A stretch of 64,000 nucleotides of DNA from Burkholderia cepacia. Lineage in GTDB: Bacteria; Pseudomonadota; Gammaproteobacteria; Burkholderiales; Burkholderiaceae. Below are positions 48,595 through 58,514 of this stretch, in pieces. Within the stretch, counting starts at the first letter, position 1; every line of letters begins with the position of its first letter. Made by a program: the position numbers and the translations under genes. The stretch spans positions 1,550,001 to 1,614,000 of the forward strand of contig NZ_CP073638.1 in NCBI RefSeq assembly GCF_029962485.1, given 5' to 3'. The notes beneath the pieces are model-generated. The model was not told the origin of the DNA. It saw nothing but the letters and a program-made list of their open reading frames with translations, and searched no databases.

Positions 48595-49322
48595 AGTGCG
48601 AGCCTCCGGACACCGACGGAATAACGCTTCTCGAGGTGATGCAGCACGAGGTTGGATACCGTCGTGATCGCGAGGTAGATCGCGCCTGCAGCCAGCGTGA
48701 AGAAGAAGAAATCGAGCGTGCTCTTGCCGGCGTCCTGCGACGCCTTGACGACGTCGGCCAGGCCGATGATCGACACCAGCGCAGTCGCCTTGACGAGCAC
48801 CTGCCAGTTGTTGCCGATGCCCGGCAGCGCGAAGCGCATCATCTGCGGGAACAGGATGCGGCGGAACACGCGCCAGCCGCTCATCCCGTACGCGAAGCCC
48901 GCTTCGAGCTGGCCGCGCGGCACCGAGAGGAACGCGCCGCGGAACGTCTCGGTGAAGTACGCGCCGTAGATGAAGCCGAGCGTGATGACGCCGGCCACGA
49001 ACGGGTCGATGTCGATCTGGTCCCAGCCGAGCATGTCGGTGACGTTGTTCAGCAGGATCTGGATCCCGTAGAACAGCAGCAGCATCAGCACGAGATCCGG
49101 CACCGCGCGGATCAGTGTCGTGTAGAAGGTGCCGATCGACTTGAGCACGCGGTTCGTCGACAGCTTCGCGCTCGCACCGACGAGGCCCAGAATGAGCGAC
49201 GCGGCGAGCGACAGCACCGCGAGCTTCACGGTCTCGACCGTGCCGGCCCACAGCAGCGGGCCAAATCCTTGGAAGATCATATGAGGGATCCAGAACGAGG
49301 TGGCTGGATTGTCAATAGCCAT
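48591..49322 (-). CDS. hisQ: Histidine/basic amino acid ABC transporter permease HisQ
   Basis: This permease has GTVETVKLAVLSLAASLILG, IRAVPDLVLMLLLFYGIQIL, and the EAA loop QLEAGFAYGMSGWRVFRRIL. It forms the channel with HisM. The frame starts at 49322. An ATG at 49280 (MIFQGFGPLLWAG) gives 229 residues, closer to the family length, and may be the true start; neither has a strong ribosome-binding site. A hairpin separates it from hisJ. Confidence 0.88.
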   Translation of the reverse strand: MAIDNPATSFWIPHMIFQGFGPLLWAGTVETVKLAVLSLAASLILGLVGASAKLSTNRVLKSIGTFYTTLIRAVPDLVLMLLLFYGIQILLNNVTDMLGWDQIDIDPFVAGVITLGFIYGAYFTETFRGAFLSVPRGQLEAGFAYGMSGWRVFRRILFPQMMRFALPGIGNNWQVLVKATALVSIIGLADVVKASQDAGKSTLDFFFFTLAAGAIYLAITTVSNLVLHHLEKRYSVGVRRLAL

Positions 49323-49416
49323 TAGCCGCGCATCAAACGATATCTGCGCACTACCTGATGCAGGCTGCTCATCAAGTCGGACGCATCACGCGAAGCGGGT
49401 TGCACCCACGACAGAC

Positions 49417-49444
49417 GCGGCGCGCCCCAGCCGGTGCGCGCCGC
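49417..49444 (-). terminator. Stem-loop between hisJ and hisQ
   Basis: There are 9-bp arms (GCGGCGCGC and GCGCGCCGC) with a 10-nt loop in the 130-bp gap after the binding-protein gene. It is a probable attenuator or mRNA stabiliser that keeps binding-protein expression above permease expression. Confidence 0.45.
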
Positions 49445-49452
49445 ATGGAGGG

Positions 49453-50226
49453 TCAGCCGCCGTAGACGTCGAACGCGAAGTACTTCTTCTCGAGCTTCTT
49501 GTACGTGCCGTCCTTGATGATGTCGGCGATCGCGTGATCGATCTTCGCCTTCAGGTCGCCATCGTCCTTGCGCAGGCCGATGCCCGCGCCGTTGCCGAGC
49601 GTCTTCGGATCGTCGATGTCCTTGCCGGCGAATTCGAAGTTCGCGCCGCGCGGCGTCTTCAGGAAGCCGATATCGGCCTGCACCGCGTCTTGCAGCGCCG
49701 CGTCGAGGCGGCCGGACATCAGGTCCTGGTACACGCCGTCCTGATTCTGGTAAGGCACGACCTGCACGCCCTTCGGCGCCCAGTAGGCCTTCGCGTAGGT
49801 TTCCTGGATGGTGCCCTGCTCGACGCCCACCGACTTGCCCTTCAGCGATTCGGCCGTCGGCTGCAGGTTCGCGCCCTTCTTCGCGACGAGGCGCGTCGGC
49901 GTGTTGAACAGCTTGTCGGAGAACGCGATCTGCTCGGCGCGCGCCGGCGTCATCGACATCGACGACAGCACGCCGTCGAACTTCTTCGCCTTCAGCGCCG
50001 GGATCATCCCGTCGAAGTCGTTCTCGATCCACACGCATTTCGCCTTCAGGCGGGCGCAGATCTCGTTGCCGAGATCGACGTCGAAGCCGACGACCTTGCC
50101 GCTTGCGTCCTTCGATTCGAACGGCGGGTAGCTGGCGTCGACGCCGAACCGGATCGTCGACCAATCCTTGGCGTGGGCACCGACCGCGATGCAGGCAAGG
50201 GCAATACTGAGCGCGAGTTTCTTCAT
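49453..50226 (-). CDS. hisJ: Periplasmic histidine/lysine-arginine-ornithine-binding protein
   Basis: This 257-residue periplasmic binding protein has a signal peptide (MKKLALSIALACIAVGAHAK, cut after about 19). The family entry IRFGVDASYPPFESKDASGK, the ligand loop FDGMIPALKAKKFDGVLSSM and RAEQIAFSDKLF, and the hinge TIQETYAKAYW are present. It captures histidine or LAO amino acids for HisQMP. A palindromic HutC-type site lies about 96 bp upstream. Confidence 0.9.
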   Translation of the reverse strand: MKKLALSIALACIAVGAHAKDWSTIRFGVDASYPPFESKDASGKVVGFDVDLGNEICARLKAKCVWIENDFDGMIPALKAKKFDGVLSSMSMTPARAEQIAFSDKLFNTPTRLVAKKGANLQPTAESLKGKSVGVEQGTIQETYAKAYWAPKGVQVVPYQNQDGVYQDLMSGRLDAALQDAVQADIGFLKTPRGANFEFAGKDIDDPKTLGNGAGIGLRKDDGDLKAKIDHAIADIIKDGTYKKLEKKYFAFDVYGG

Positions 50227-50321
50227 GGCGTTCCTGTCAGAGGCGAACTGGGCCGGGTTCCGGTCGGACTGCCCGCCGTGAACCCTTCCAACCCGGGAAT
50301 CGCCTCTCCCGGCGACGCTCC

Positions 50322-50339
50322 AAGTTGTACATACAACTT
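50322..50339 (-). promoter_or_regulatory. HutC-type operator upstream of the hisJQMP operon
   Basis: AAGTTGTACATACAACTT is a perfect 8-bp dyad with a 2-bp centre. It contains TGTA-N2-TACA, the core described for HutC in Pseudomonas. It lies 96 bp before hisJ. A HutC-like regulator is encoded at 59824. Confidence 0.6.
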
Positions 50340-50506
50340 TGCCTTTCAGGGATGGGGCCAGCAATCCGTGTTTATCTCTAATTGTCGGCGGATTCTTGCC
50401 GTGGGCTACGATTTTCCTTAAATTTCAATTAATTATCGATTACATGATGCTGAATTCCGGCTTTCTCGCGGCGTAAGGCGGCAGCCGGGCTGGGTGTGAC
50501 GCCTGT

Positions 50507-51229
50507 CTATACTTCCCGCGGCAAGCCGACCGTTTCCAGACCGACCAGCCGGTAGCCGAACTGCAACTCCGTCAGCAGGTGCCGCGGCCGCGCGGGCACC
50601 GGTTCGAGCTTCTGCCGCAGGTTCGTCATGTACACGCGTACGTAGTGCGCGCGATCGGCGTCATGGATGCCCCACACCTCGGCCAGCAACTGCCGCGCGG
50701 CGACCACGCCGCCGCGCGCGCGGATCAGCGCGGCGAGCAGCCGGAATTCGAGGCGCGTCAGATGGACGGGCTCCCCGCCACGGGCGACTTCGTGCCGGCC
50801 GAGATCGACGGTCACGTCGCCGAACCGCACGACCGACGACGATTGCCCGTCGGCCGTCACGAACGCCGCGCGCCGCAACTGCGCCCGCGCCCGCGCGAGC
50901 AGTTCGGGCACGCCGAACGGCTTGGGCAGGTAATCGTCGGCGCCCGCATCGAGCGCCGCGACCTTCTCCACCTCCTGCTGCCGCGCGGACAGCACGATCA
51001 CCGGCACCGTCGACCACTCGCGCAACTCGCGGATGAAGGTCTTGCCGTCGTCGTCGGGCAGCCCGAGATCGACGATCACGAGATCGGGCTTGCTGCTCGA
51101 CGCATACATCCGCGCCTCGCGGGCCGTCGACGCCTCGTAGGTGTCGAGCCCCTCCTGTTCCAGCGCCATCCGCACGAAGCGGCGGATATCCGCTTCGTCC
51201 TCGACGATGAGTACGCGCGATCTGATCAT
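50507..51229 (-). CDS. kdpE: KdpE response regulator
   Basis: This 240-residue OmpR-family regulator has a receiver domain (1-118) with acidic pair ED (VLIVEDEADIRRFVRMAL), phospho-Asp in LVIVDLGLPDDDG, and Lys in YLPKPFGVPELLAR. The winged-helix output domain is VHLTRLEFRLLAAL and HYVRVYMTNLRQKLE. The ATG at 51229 overlaps the kdpD stop as ATGA. It controls the kdp transport operon. Confidence 0.9.
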   Translation of the reverse strand: MIRSRVLIVEDEADIRRFVRMALEQEGLDTYEASTAREARMYASSSKPDLVIVDLGLPDDDGKTFIRELREWSTVPVIVLSARQQEVEKVAALDAGADDYLPKPFGVPELLARARAQLRRAAFVTADGQSSSVVRFGDVTVDLGRHEVARGGEPVHLTRLEFRLLAALIRARGGVVAARQLLAEVWGIHDADRAHYVRVYMTNLRQKLEPVPARPRHLLTELQFGYRLVGLETVGLPREV

Positions 51230-52905
51230 GTCCGGCTCTCGTGTTCGATGTCGGGCGGCGCGCCCAGTGGCAGGCGAATCTCGAACCGCGCGCCGTGCGG
51301 ATCGAGCGGCACCGCGCGGATCGAGCCGCCGTGCGCGTTGACGATGCTGCGACACAGCGCGAGCCCGAGCCCGACGCCGCTGATCGACGATTCCTTGCGT
51401 TCGCGCTCGAACGGCTCGAACAGCGGCTCGGTGTTGCGCGCGATGAAACCGGGCCCGTCGTCCTCGACGAACACGTACAGCGTTTCGCCGAACACGCGCG
51501 CGCGCACCGACACGGCCGCCTCCGCGCCCGCGTATTTCGCGGCGTTGTCGAGCAGGTTCATCAGCACGCGCTCGATCAGCAGCGCGTCCACGTCGATCAG
51601 CGGCAGGTCGGCCGGCAGGTCGGCGCTCACGTCGCGGCCGGCCAGCACGCCGGCCGAATGCGCGAGCGCGCTGCCGACGATCTCGTCGAGCATGTGCCAT
51701 TCGCGGTTGAGCCGTACGCCTTCGCTCTGCATCCGTGCGAGGTCGAGCAAGTTCACGACGAGCCCGTGCAGCGCCTCGGCCTGGTTGCGGATGCCATGCG
51801 CGAGCGCGGCCGGCTGGCCGCTCGCGAGCCGCTCGGGCCGCTCCAGCGTCTCGGCAAGCCCGCGGATCGCGGTGAGCGGCGTCTTCAGGTCGTGCGACAC
51901 GGCGGCCAGCAGTGCATTGCGCAACCGCTCGCCTTCGATCCGGACCAGCGTGTGCTGCGCGACGCCGACGTAGTGCACGCGTTCGAGCGCCATCGCAATC
52001 GATGAACACAGCGCATCGATCAGGCGGCGATCGTCGGGATCGGTCGGCACCGGCTGCGCATCGCCGAACAGCACAAGCACGCCACGCACGCGCATCGGCG
52101 CCTTCAGCGGCAGGTACTGCGCGGCCGCACGCTCGAACGGCGGCATCCCGCAACCGGCCGCGCGGGCATGCTCGTAGACCCAGCGTGCAGTCGGCACGTC
52201 GACGAATCGTGCGTGCCGCGCCGGCATCAGGTGATCGTCTGCATCGGGCAGCACGAGCGCGACGCGCACGCCGAGCAGCGGCGCGATCGTGCCGGTGCAG
52301 ATCGATGCGATCTGGTCGGTCTCGATCGCGGCCGACAGATCGTGCGCGACGCGCGCGAGTGCGGCCGAGCGTTTCTCATTCGCCCGCGCGGCGCGTGCCT
52401 CCGCGCGCAGGCGTGCCGCGAGCTGGCCGATCGCGAGCGCGACGGCGAGCATCAGCGCGAACGTAAACACGTACTGCGTATCGGACACTGCGAACGACAG
52501 CCTCGGCTCGACGAAGAAGAAGTCGAAGCAGCCGACGCAGACGAACGCGGCCCACGCGCCGGCCAGCCGGCCGAGCCGCAGCGCGATCAGCACGACGGTC
52601 ATCAGGAACAGCATCACGACGTTCGACAGGTCGAATACGCGCAGCAGCGCGCTCGCCGCGAGCGTCGCCAGCGCGCAGACGAGCGTGGCCAGCAGCAGCG
52701 GCACCGCGTACCGCGACACCCACACATGCGTGCGCGGGCGCGCTTCGCTCACGGCCAGCGCGGGCCGCGTATCGGGCCCGGCGCCCGCGATGCGGTCGGC
52801 CATCGCCGCACAGGCTCGCAGCATGCCGCGCCAGCGGTCGCCGCCCGTGGCGGGTTCCGGCGGCATCCTCGTCCGCCGATTCGCATCGTTCACGTTCACA
52901 TCCAT
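51226..52905 (-). CDS. kdpD: Short KdpD-like histidine kinase lacking the N-terminal sensor domains
   Basis: This 559-residue kinase has four DUF4118-type transmembrane helices (about 65-165, including FDFFFVEPRLSFAVSDTQ), a GAF-like region (about 185-310), HisKA with His338 (LLAAVSHDLKTPLTAIRGLA), and HATPase boxes (LMNLLDNAAKYA, DDGPGF, GVGLGLALCRSIV). The KdpD and USP domains that normally precede the membrane part, some 400 residues, are absent. Only 80 bp and a terminator separate the start (52905, GGAAG 7 bp upstream) from kdpB, so they cannot be encoded here. K+ or turgor sensing must therefore use the membrane or GAF region. Confidence 0.85.
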   Translation of the reverse strand: MDVNVNDANRRTRMPPEPATGGDRWRGMLRACAAMADRIAGAGPDTRPALAVSEARPRTHVWVSRYAVPLLLATLVCALATLAASALLRVFDLSNVVMLFLMTVVLIALRLGRLAGAWAAFVCVGCFDFFFVEPRLSFAVSDTQYVFTFALMLAVALAIGQLAARLRAEARAARANEKRSAALARVAHDLSAAIETDQIASICTGTIAPLLGVRVALVLPDADDHLMPARHARFVDVPTARWVYEHARAAGCGMPPFERAAAQYLPLKAPMRVRGVLVLFGDAQPVPTDPDDRRLIDALCSSIAMALERVHYVGVAQHTLVRIEGERLRNALLAAVSHDLKTPLTAIRGLAETLERPERLASGQPAALAHGIRNQAEALHGLVVNLLDLARMQSEGVRLNREWHMLDEIVGSALAHSAGVLAGRDVSADLPADLPLIDVDALLIERVLMNLLDNAAKYAGAEAAVSVRARVFGETLYVFVEDDGPGFIARNTEPLFEPFERERKESSISGVGLGLALCRSIVNAHGGSIRAVPLDPHGARFEIRLPLGAPPDIEHESRT

Positions 52906-52933
52906 GATCGCTTCCGGCAATTGAAACGCCGAA

Positions 52934-52970
52934 CGGCCCCGCACACGCCGCGAAGGCGTGAACGGGGCCG
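52934..52970 (-). terminator. Terminator between kdpB and kdpD
   Basis: An outer CGGCCCCG/CGGGGCCG stem encloses an inner CACGCC/GGCGTG stem with a TTCGC loop. It begins 15 bp after the kdpB stop. It separates the pump operon from the kdpDE operon, so the kinase pair may have its own promoter or depend on read-through. Confidence 0.65.
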
Positions 52971-52985
52971 CGACGGCGCGTTCGG

Positions 52986-55070
52986 TCAGATAAACGGCGT
53001 CAACAGCATGTCGATCAGCTTGATGCCGATGAACGGCGCGACGATCCCGCCCACTCCGTAGATCAGCAGGTTGCGCCCCAGCAGCTTCTCGGCCGGCTCC
53101 GCGCGATACTTCACGCCCTTCAGCGCGAGCGGAATCAGCGCGACGATGATCAGCGCGTTGAAGATCACCGCCGACAGGATCGCCGACGTCGGGCTGTGCA
53201 GCCCCATCACGTTCAGCGCGCCGAGCGCCGGATACGTCGCGACGAACGCGGCCGGGATGATCGCGAAATACTTCGCGAGATCGTTCGCGACGCTGAAGGT
53301 GGTCAGCGCGCCGCGCGTCATGATCATCTGCTTGCCGACCTCGACCACCTGCATCAGCTTCGTCGGGTTGCTGTCGAGGTCGACCATGTTGGCCGCCTCC
53401 TTCGCCGCCTGCGTGCCGCTGTGCATCGCGACGGCCACGTCGGCCTGCGCGAGCGCCGGCGCGTCGTTGGTGCCGTCGCCCGTCATCGCGACGAGATGGC
53501 CCTTCGCCTGGTGCTCGCGGATCAGCCGCAGCTTGTCTTCGGGCGTCGCTTCGGCGAGGTAGTCGTCGACACCGGCTTCCGCCGCGATCGCGGCCGCGGT
53601 GAGCCGGTTGTCGCCGGTGATCATCACGGTCTTCACGCCAACCTTGCGCAACTCGGCGAAGCGCGCGGCGATCCCGTGCTTGACGATGTCCTTCAGCTCG
53701 ATCGCGCCGAGCACCGTCGAACCATCGGCGACGACGAGCGGCGTACCGCCGCGCCGCGCGATGTCGTTGACGGCAGTTTCGACCGCTTGAGGAAACACGC
53801 CGCCGAGCGCATCGACATGCGCGCGGATCGCGGACGCCGCGCCCTTGCGCACCTGGCGCTCGCCGATGTCGAGGCCGCTCATCCGCGTGCGTGCGCTGAA
53901 CGGCACCGTGATGCTGCCGTCGGCCGCCGCCACGTCCAGCGAGAAACGCTGTTTCGCGAGCGCGACGATCGAGCGCCCTTCTGGCGTTTCGTCGGCGCGC
54001 GACGACAGTTGCGCGGCCTCGGCCAGCGCGCGCTCGTCCACGCCGGGCGCCGGCCGGAACTGCACGGCCTCGCGGTTGCCGAGCGTGATCGTGCCGGTCT
54101 TGTCGAGCAGCAGCACGTCGACGTCGCCGGCCGCCTCGATCGCGCGGCCCGACGTCGCGAGCACGTTCGCGCGCATCATGCGGCTCATCCCCGCGATGCC
54201 GATCGCCGACAGCAGCGCGCCGATCGTCGTCGGGATCAGGCACACGAGCAGCGCGATCAGCACGGTCAGGCTCACGGCCGAGCCCGACGCGTTCAGCAGC
54301 ACGCTGAACTGCGAGAACGGCAGCAGCGTCACGCAGACGAGCAGGAAAATGATCGTCAGCGCGACGAGCAGGATCGTCAGCGCCACTTCGTTCGGCGTCT
54401 TGCCGCGCTTCGCGCCTTCGACCATCGCGATCATCCGGTCGAGGAACGCTTCGCCCGGTTGCGCGGTGATCTTCACGATGATCCAGTCGGACAGCACGCG
54501 CGTGCCGCCCGTCACCGACGAGAAATCGCCGCCCGACTCGCGGATCACCGGTGCGGATTCGCCGGTGATTGCCGACTCGTCGACCGACGCGACGCCGTCG
54601 ATCACTTCGCCGTCGGCCGGAATCGTGTCGCCGGCCTCGACGAGCACGATGCTGCCGGCCGCGAGTTCGTCGCTCGGCACGCGATGGCTGGTGCTGCCGG
54701 CTTGCTTCGGTTCGTCGAGCACCTTCGCGTACACGCGCTTGCGCGCCGCCCGCAACGCGTCGGCCTGCGCCTTGCCGCGCCCTTCGGCCAGCGCTTCGGC
54801 CGCGTTCGCGAACAGCACGGTGAACCACAGCCAGCACGCGACCGCGAAGATGAAGCCGACCGGCGCGTCGGCGGTGCCGGTCAGCGCTTGCAGCCACAGC
54901 ACGGTCGTGACGATGCTGCCGAGATAGACGACGAACATCACCGGGTTCTTCAACTGCACCCGCGGCGCGAGCTTGCGGAACGCCTCGCGCAGCACGGCCG
55001 TCCAGCGCATCGGCGGCACGGCGCCGACCGGTATCGCCGCCGGATTGATCGGGGTTTCGATATGGGACAT
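52986..55070 (-). CDS. kdpB: K+-transporting ATPase subunit B
   Basis: This 694-residue P-type ATPase subunit is phosphorylated at Asp323 ([10 protein letters not shown]). TGES (169-172) lies in the actuator domain and [20 protein letters not shown] is the hinge. It hydrolyses ATP to drive KdpA. I chose the ATG at 55070 (MSHIETP) with GGAG 11 bp upstream; an ATG at 55094 overlaps the kdpC stop as TAATG. The gene follows kdpC, which is not the usual A-B-C order. Confidence 0.93.
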   Translation of the reverse strand: MSHIETPINPAAIPVGAVPPMRWTAVLREAFRKLAPRVQLKNPVMFVVYLGSIVTTVLWLQALTGTADAPVGFIFAVACWLWFTVLFANAAEALAEGRGKAQADALRAARKRVYAKVLDEPKQAGSTSHRVPSDELAAGSIVLVEAGDTIPADGEVIDGVASVDESAITGESAPVIRESGGDFSSVTGGTRVLSDWIIVKITAQPGEAFLDRMIAMVEGAKRGKTPNEVALTILLVALTIIFLLVCVTLLPFSQFSVLLNASGSAVSLTVLIALLVCLIPTTIGALLSAIGIAGMSRMMRANVLATSGRAIEAAGDVDVLLLDKTGTITLGNREAVQFRPAPGVDERALAEAAQLSSRADETPEGRSIVALAKQRFSLDVAAADGSITVPFSARTRMSGLDIGERQVRKGAASAIRAHVDALGGVFPQAVETAVNDIARRGGTPLVVADGSTVLGAIELKDIVKHGIAARFAELRKVGVKTVMITGDNRLTAAAIAAEAGVDDYLAEATPEDKLRLIREHQAKGHLVAMTGDGTNDAPALAQADVAVAMHSGTQAAKEAANMVDLDSNPTKLMQVVEVGKQMIMTRGALTTFSVANDLAKYFAIIPAAFVATYPALGALNVMGLHSPTSAILSAVIFNALIIVALIPLALKGVKYRAEPAEKLLGRNLLIYGVGGIVAPFIGIKLIDMLLTPFI

Positions 55071-55093
55071 GAGTGACTCCGTGGTTCCTGCCA

Positions 55094-55789
55094 TTACTTC
55101 ACGCTGGCCGCTTGGCCGAACGTGCGGTCGAGCGCGAGGTTCAGGTCGAGCACGCGCACGCGCGGCTCGCCGAGCACACCGAGTTGGCGCGGCGAGGCAA
55201 TGCGATCGACGAGCGTTGCCACCTGCGCGGCATCGACGCCGCGTGCGTGAGCGACGCGTGCCGCCTGCAACCGCGCGTTCGCGACCGAGATCTCGGGATC
55301 GAGCCCCGACGCCGATGCGGTGACGGCGTCCACCGGCACCGGCGTGCCGTCGGCGAGCGCGTTGTCCTGCCGGTACGCGCGCACCCGCTGCGCGATGTCG
55401 GCGAGCAGCTTCTTGCTGGTCGCACCCTGGTTGCTGGCGCCGCTGCCGGCCGCGTTGTAAGGCTGGTCGACCGTCTTCGACGGATCGGCCGGATCGGTGC
55501 CCGTCGTCGCGCTCGGGCGCCCGTGGAAATAGCCGGCGCGCGTAAAGTTCTGCCCGATCACCGCCGAGCCGATCGTCGTGCCGTTGCGCCCCACGAGACT
55601 GCCGCGCGCCTGCGCCGGGAACAGCACGTTCGCGACGCCCGTGGTGAGCAGCGGATACACGAGGCCGGTGACGAGCATGAACAGCACCGACGATGCGATC
55701 ACGGGCCGCACGAGGCCGCGCGTCGCCGCGCCGAACGAAGAACCGGGTGCCGGCGCGGCGGCGGCCGCTGCCTGGCGATTGCCTTGCAT
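55094..55789 (-). CDS. kdpC: K+-transporting ATPase subunit C
   Basis: This protein of about 231 residues has one N-terminal transmembrane helix (about 30-52, [19 protein letters not shown]) followed by [30 protein letters not shown], and [15 protein letters not shown], the conserved KdpC blocks. It stabilises the A-B complex. An ATG at 55792 gives one extra Met. It lies 10 bp after kdpA and before kdpB, reversing the usual B-C order. Confidence 0.92.
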   Translation of the reverse strand: MQGNRQAAAAAAPAPGSSFGAATRGLVRPVIASSVLFMLVTGLVYPLLTTGVANVLFPAQARGSLVGRNGTTIGSAVIGQNFTRAGYFHGRPSATTGTDPADPSKTVDQPYNAAGSGASNQGATSKKLLADIAQRVRAYRQDNALADGTPVPVDAVTASASGLDPEISVANARLQAARVAHARGVDAAQVATLVDRIASPRQLGVLGEPRVRVLDLNLALDRTFGQAASVK

Positions 55790-55802
55790 CATGATGTTTC
55801 CC

Positions 55803-57506
55803 TCAGAACAGTTGGCCGCCCGACATCAGCAGGTGCTCGACGACCGGGCCGAGCGCGAGCGCCGGCAGGAACGTGAGACCGCCGACCACCAGGATCACGA
55901 AAACCAGCAGGCCGGCGAACAGGCCCGTCGACGTCGACAGCGTGCCCGCGCTTTCCGGCACGCCCTTCTTCGCGGCAAGGCTGCCCGCGACCGCGAGCAT
56001 CGGCAGCAGCGTCAGGTAGCGGCCGATCAGCATCGCGAAGCCGATCGTCGTGTTGAAGAACGGCGTGTTCGCGCTCAGGCCCGCGAACGCGGAGCCGTTG
56101 TTGGCCGTGCCCGACGTGTACGCATACAGCACTTCGCTGAAGCCGTGCGGGCCGAGGTTCGCAAGGCTGTCCATCGTCGAATGCAGCATCGCGGCCAGCG
56201 CGGTGAAGCCGAGGATGCTGAACGGATGCGCGAGCACCGCGAGCATGACGAGCTTCATCTCGCGCGCCTCGATCTTCTTGCCGAGGAATTCCGGCGTGCG
56301 GCCGATCATCATCCCGACGAGGAACACCGTGAGGATCGCGAACGTGAACAGGTTGATCAGCCCGACGCCGTCGCCGCCGAACACGTTGTTCAGCATCATC
56401 TGCGCGATCGGCACGAGCCCGCCGAGCGGCGTCAGCGAGTCATGCATCGCATCGACCGAACCGGTGGTCGCAGCCGTCGTGACGGTGGCGAACAGGCTCG
56501 TCTGCGCGATGCCGAAGCGCATTTCCTTGCCTTCCATGTTGCCGCCCGGCTGCGCGGCGCTCATCTGCTGGTCGACGCCGAGCCCGGTCAACAGCGGATT
56601 GCCGTGCTGCTCGGCTGAATAGATCACGGCGAGGAAACCCACGAACATCACGACGAACGCGCCGAGGAGCACCCAGCCCTGGCGGCGCCGGCCGATCATC
56701 GTGCCGAGCGCATAGGTCAGCGCGGACGGGATCAGCAGCATCGACAGCATGTGCAGCGTGTTGGTGAGCGGCGTCGGGTTCTCGAACGGATGCGCGGCGT
56801 TCATGCTGAAGAAGCCGCCACCGTTCGTGCCGATGTGCTTGATCGATTCGAGGCTGGCAACCGGCCCCATCACGATCTGCTGGCGTGCGCCCTCGAGCGT
56901 GGTCGCCCACGCGTCGGCGGCGAGCGTCTGCGGCATGCCCTGCCATACGTATACGAGCGCCATCACGAAGCTGAGCGGCAGCAGCACGCGATAGGTCACG
57001 CGCGTGAAGTCGACCCAGTAGTTGCCGATATCGGCCGCGCTCTTGCGGCTCAGCCCGCGGATGAAGCCGCCCGCGGCCGCGACGCCGGTCGCGGCGCTGA
57101 CGACCATCAGGAACGTGATGACGGCCATCTGCGAGAAGTTCGACAGGCTGCTTTCGCCCGCATACGCCTGCCAGTTCGTGTTCGTGATGAACGACGCGGC
57201 CGTGTTGAACGCGAGGTCGGGGCTTTGCGACACGCGCTGCAGCGCATCGAACGGCAGCGCGTCCTGGATACGCAGCAGCAGGTAGCCGAGCAGCATCATC
57301 CCGGCGTTACTGAGCAGCAGCACCATGCCGTAGCGCTGCCACGACATCGCTTCGTCGGGGTTCACGCCGAGCAGCGCATAGGTCCGGCGTTCGACCCACG
57401 CATGGCGCGGGCTCGTGAAGGCGTGCGCAAGCCATTTCCCGACGACGGGCACCAGCGCCAGCATGATCGCGAGAACGATCGCGAATTGAATGAGATTGTT
57501 GAACAT
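55803..57506 (-). CDS. kdpA: K+-transporting ATPase subunit A
   Basis: This 567-residue, about ten-helix protein is the K+-selective channel-like subunit. KdpA features include [20 protein letters not shown], the pore-loop segments [19 protein letters not shown] and [20 protein letters not shown], and the C-terminal [15 protein letters not shown]. The start is at 57506. It is the first large gene of the kdp operon, 12 bp after a tiny membrane ORF. Confidence 0.93.
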   Translation of the reverse strand: MFNNLIQFAIVLAIMLALVPVVGKWLAHAFTSPRHAWVERRTYALLGVNPDEAMSWQRYGMVLLLSNAGMMLLGYLLLRIQDALPFDALQRVSQSPDLAFNTAASFITNTNWQAYAGESSLSNFSQMAVITFLMVVSAATGVAAAGGFIRGLSRKSAADIGNYWVDFTRVTYRVLLPLSFVMALVYVWQGMPQTLAADAWATTLEGARQQIVMGPVASLESIKHIGTNGGGFFSMNAAHPFENPTPLTNTLHMLSMLLIPSALTYALGTMIGRRRQGWVLLGAFVVMFVGFLAVIYSAEQHGNPLLTGLGVDQQMSAAQPGGNMEGKEMRFGIAQTSLFATVTTAATTGSVDAMHDSLTPLGGLVPIAQMMLNNVFGGDGVGLINLFTFAILTVFLVGMMIGRTPEFLGKKIEAREMKLVMLAVLAHPFSILGFTALAAMLHSTMDSLANLGPHGFSEVLYAYTSGTANNGSAFAGLSANTPFFNTTIGFAMLIGRYLTLLPMLAVAGSLAAKKGVPESAGTLSTSTGLFAGLLVFVILVVGGLTFLPALALGPVVEHLLMSGGQLF

Positions 57507-57518
57507 GTCGACGCTCGC

Positions 57519-57602
57519 TCAGATCCGGTCGATGCCGGTGATGAAACCGGCCGTCAAGGCAAAGAAAGCGAGCGTGAAAAAAATGAAAAGCAGATCGCTC
57601 AT
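57519..57602 (-). CDS. 27-residue membrane peptide between kdpF and kdpA
   Basis: This peptide of 27 residues is essentially one hydrophobic helix (LLFIFFTLAFFALTAGFITG) ending in DRI. GGTGAA lies 7 bp upstream of the ATG at 57602. It sits between kdpF and kdpA in the same direction with short gaps (42 and 12 bp). Similar small hydrophobic frames that end in a charged CDR/IDR-like tail occur near kdpF in other genomes as far as I recall, but I know no described function. Confidence 0.55.
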   Translation of the reverse strand: MSDLLFIFFTLAFFALTAGFITGIDRI

Positions 57603-57644
57603 GACATTCACCGATATTTTCGAATTCCTGTTGAATCGCGCCGA

Positions 57645-57725
57645 TCAATACCGCTCGGGTTTGATCAACGCATGAAACAGATAGATAAAGAGCGCGAGCG
57701 ATAGCGCGCCGGTGATCCACAACAT
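57645..57725 (-). CDS. kdpF: K+-transporting ATPase subunit F
   Basis: This 26-residue single-helix peptide (MLWITGALSLALFIYLFHAL, then IKPERY) has the KPERY ending typical of KdpF, which stabilises the KdpABC complex in the membrane. AAGGGGAAAG lies 3 bp before the ATG. It is the first gene of the kdp operon. Confidence 0.85.
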   Translation of the reverse strand: MLWITGALSLALFIYLFHALIKPERY

Positions 57726-58062
57726 GGCTTTCCCCTTTTGTTCGTATGCGCGGCAACGCCGCGCGACCGTCGGCGTAGCGGGCCGTGCCGTGTCGGCACA
57801 AACCCCGGTGACGCCCCCATGCTCATCTGGCGAATGGGATGCGACAGTGTAGAAATCCGCGTATCAAAGCGGTGTTCAATTTCCTTGCAGGGAATAAAAA
57901 AGCTGTAAAGACGAAAACCGGTGCGCACTGCATTTTTATGCGTTCTTTTCAGGGCCGGGTCGAGTCTATACACCGTATCGCGACCGCGATTCTTAAAATG
58001 GGCGCCATGTCCAGAACGCGCTTTTCGCGGTGCGAAGCACGATGCGACCAGGGGAAGAAAGC
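57726..58062. promoter_or_regulatory. kdp promoter region
   Basis: About 337 bp lies between kdpF and a divergent small gene. The stretch 57840-57960 is A/T-rich and should carry the kdp promoter and KdpE site. I could not define the boxes by eye. Confidence 0.45.
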
Positions 58063-58377
58063 ATGAAACCGACCAGAACCGAATCCGCTGCTTCACACGA
58101 TCTGCCGCGCGTGCGTTCGAGGCGTCGCTCCCCCGCGGACGACCTCGTGCTGCTGTCGATCCGTGTCGAATCGGACAACCTCGCGGCCGTGCGACGCCGG
58201 CTGCATCAGGCCGTCGGCGCCGCGCTGAATTTCTACACGGCCGCGATCGACAGGCGCACCGGGCGCGCATGCATCGAACTCGAAGTCGCACGGTCGCAGG
58301 CATCGCCCGCGATCCTGTCGATCCTCCGCCTGCTGCCGGCCGCCGAGTTCGGCACGATCCGCCTGTTGCAGCACTAG
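58063..58377 (+). CDS. Small protein with ACT-like beta-alpha-beta pattern, unknown function
   Basis: This 104-residue protein starts at the ATG at 58063 with GGGGAAGAA 4 bp upstream. After a basic N-terminus (about 1-25) there is a compact domain, LVLLSIRVESDNLAAVRRRL followed by helix and strands ending EFGTIRLLQH. The pattern looks like a small ferredoxin-like or ACT fold, but I recognise no family. It is divergent from kdp and upstream of a porin gene. Confidence 0.6.
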   Translation: MKPTRTESAASHDLPRVRSRRRSPADDLVLLSIRVESDNLAAVRRRLHQAVGAALNFYTAAIDRRTGRACIELEVARSQASPAILSILRLLPAAEFGTIRLLQH

Positions 58378-58514
58378 CCGGCATTCGCCGCCGCCGTGCG
58401 TGACCCGCGTCACGCGCGCCTCCCTTTTCATCGATTCGAACGCGCGTGTCCGCACGGATACGCGCGACGAATCGTCGTTCCCGTCGCAACGGGCCTTTCC
58501 AGGAAGCACACGCA

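Noticed and set aside
53196..55076. 626-codon plus-strand frame opposite kdpB
   Set aside because: Low-complexity Arg/His/Asp composition opposite an unambiguous P-type ATPase.
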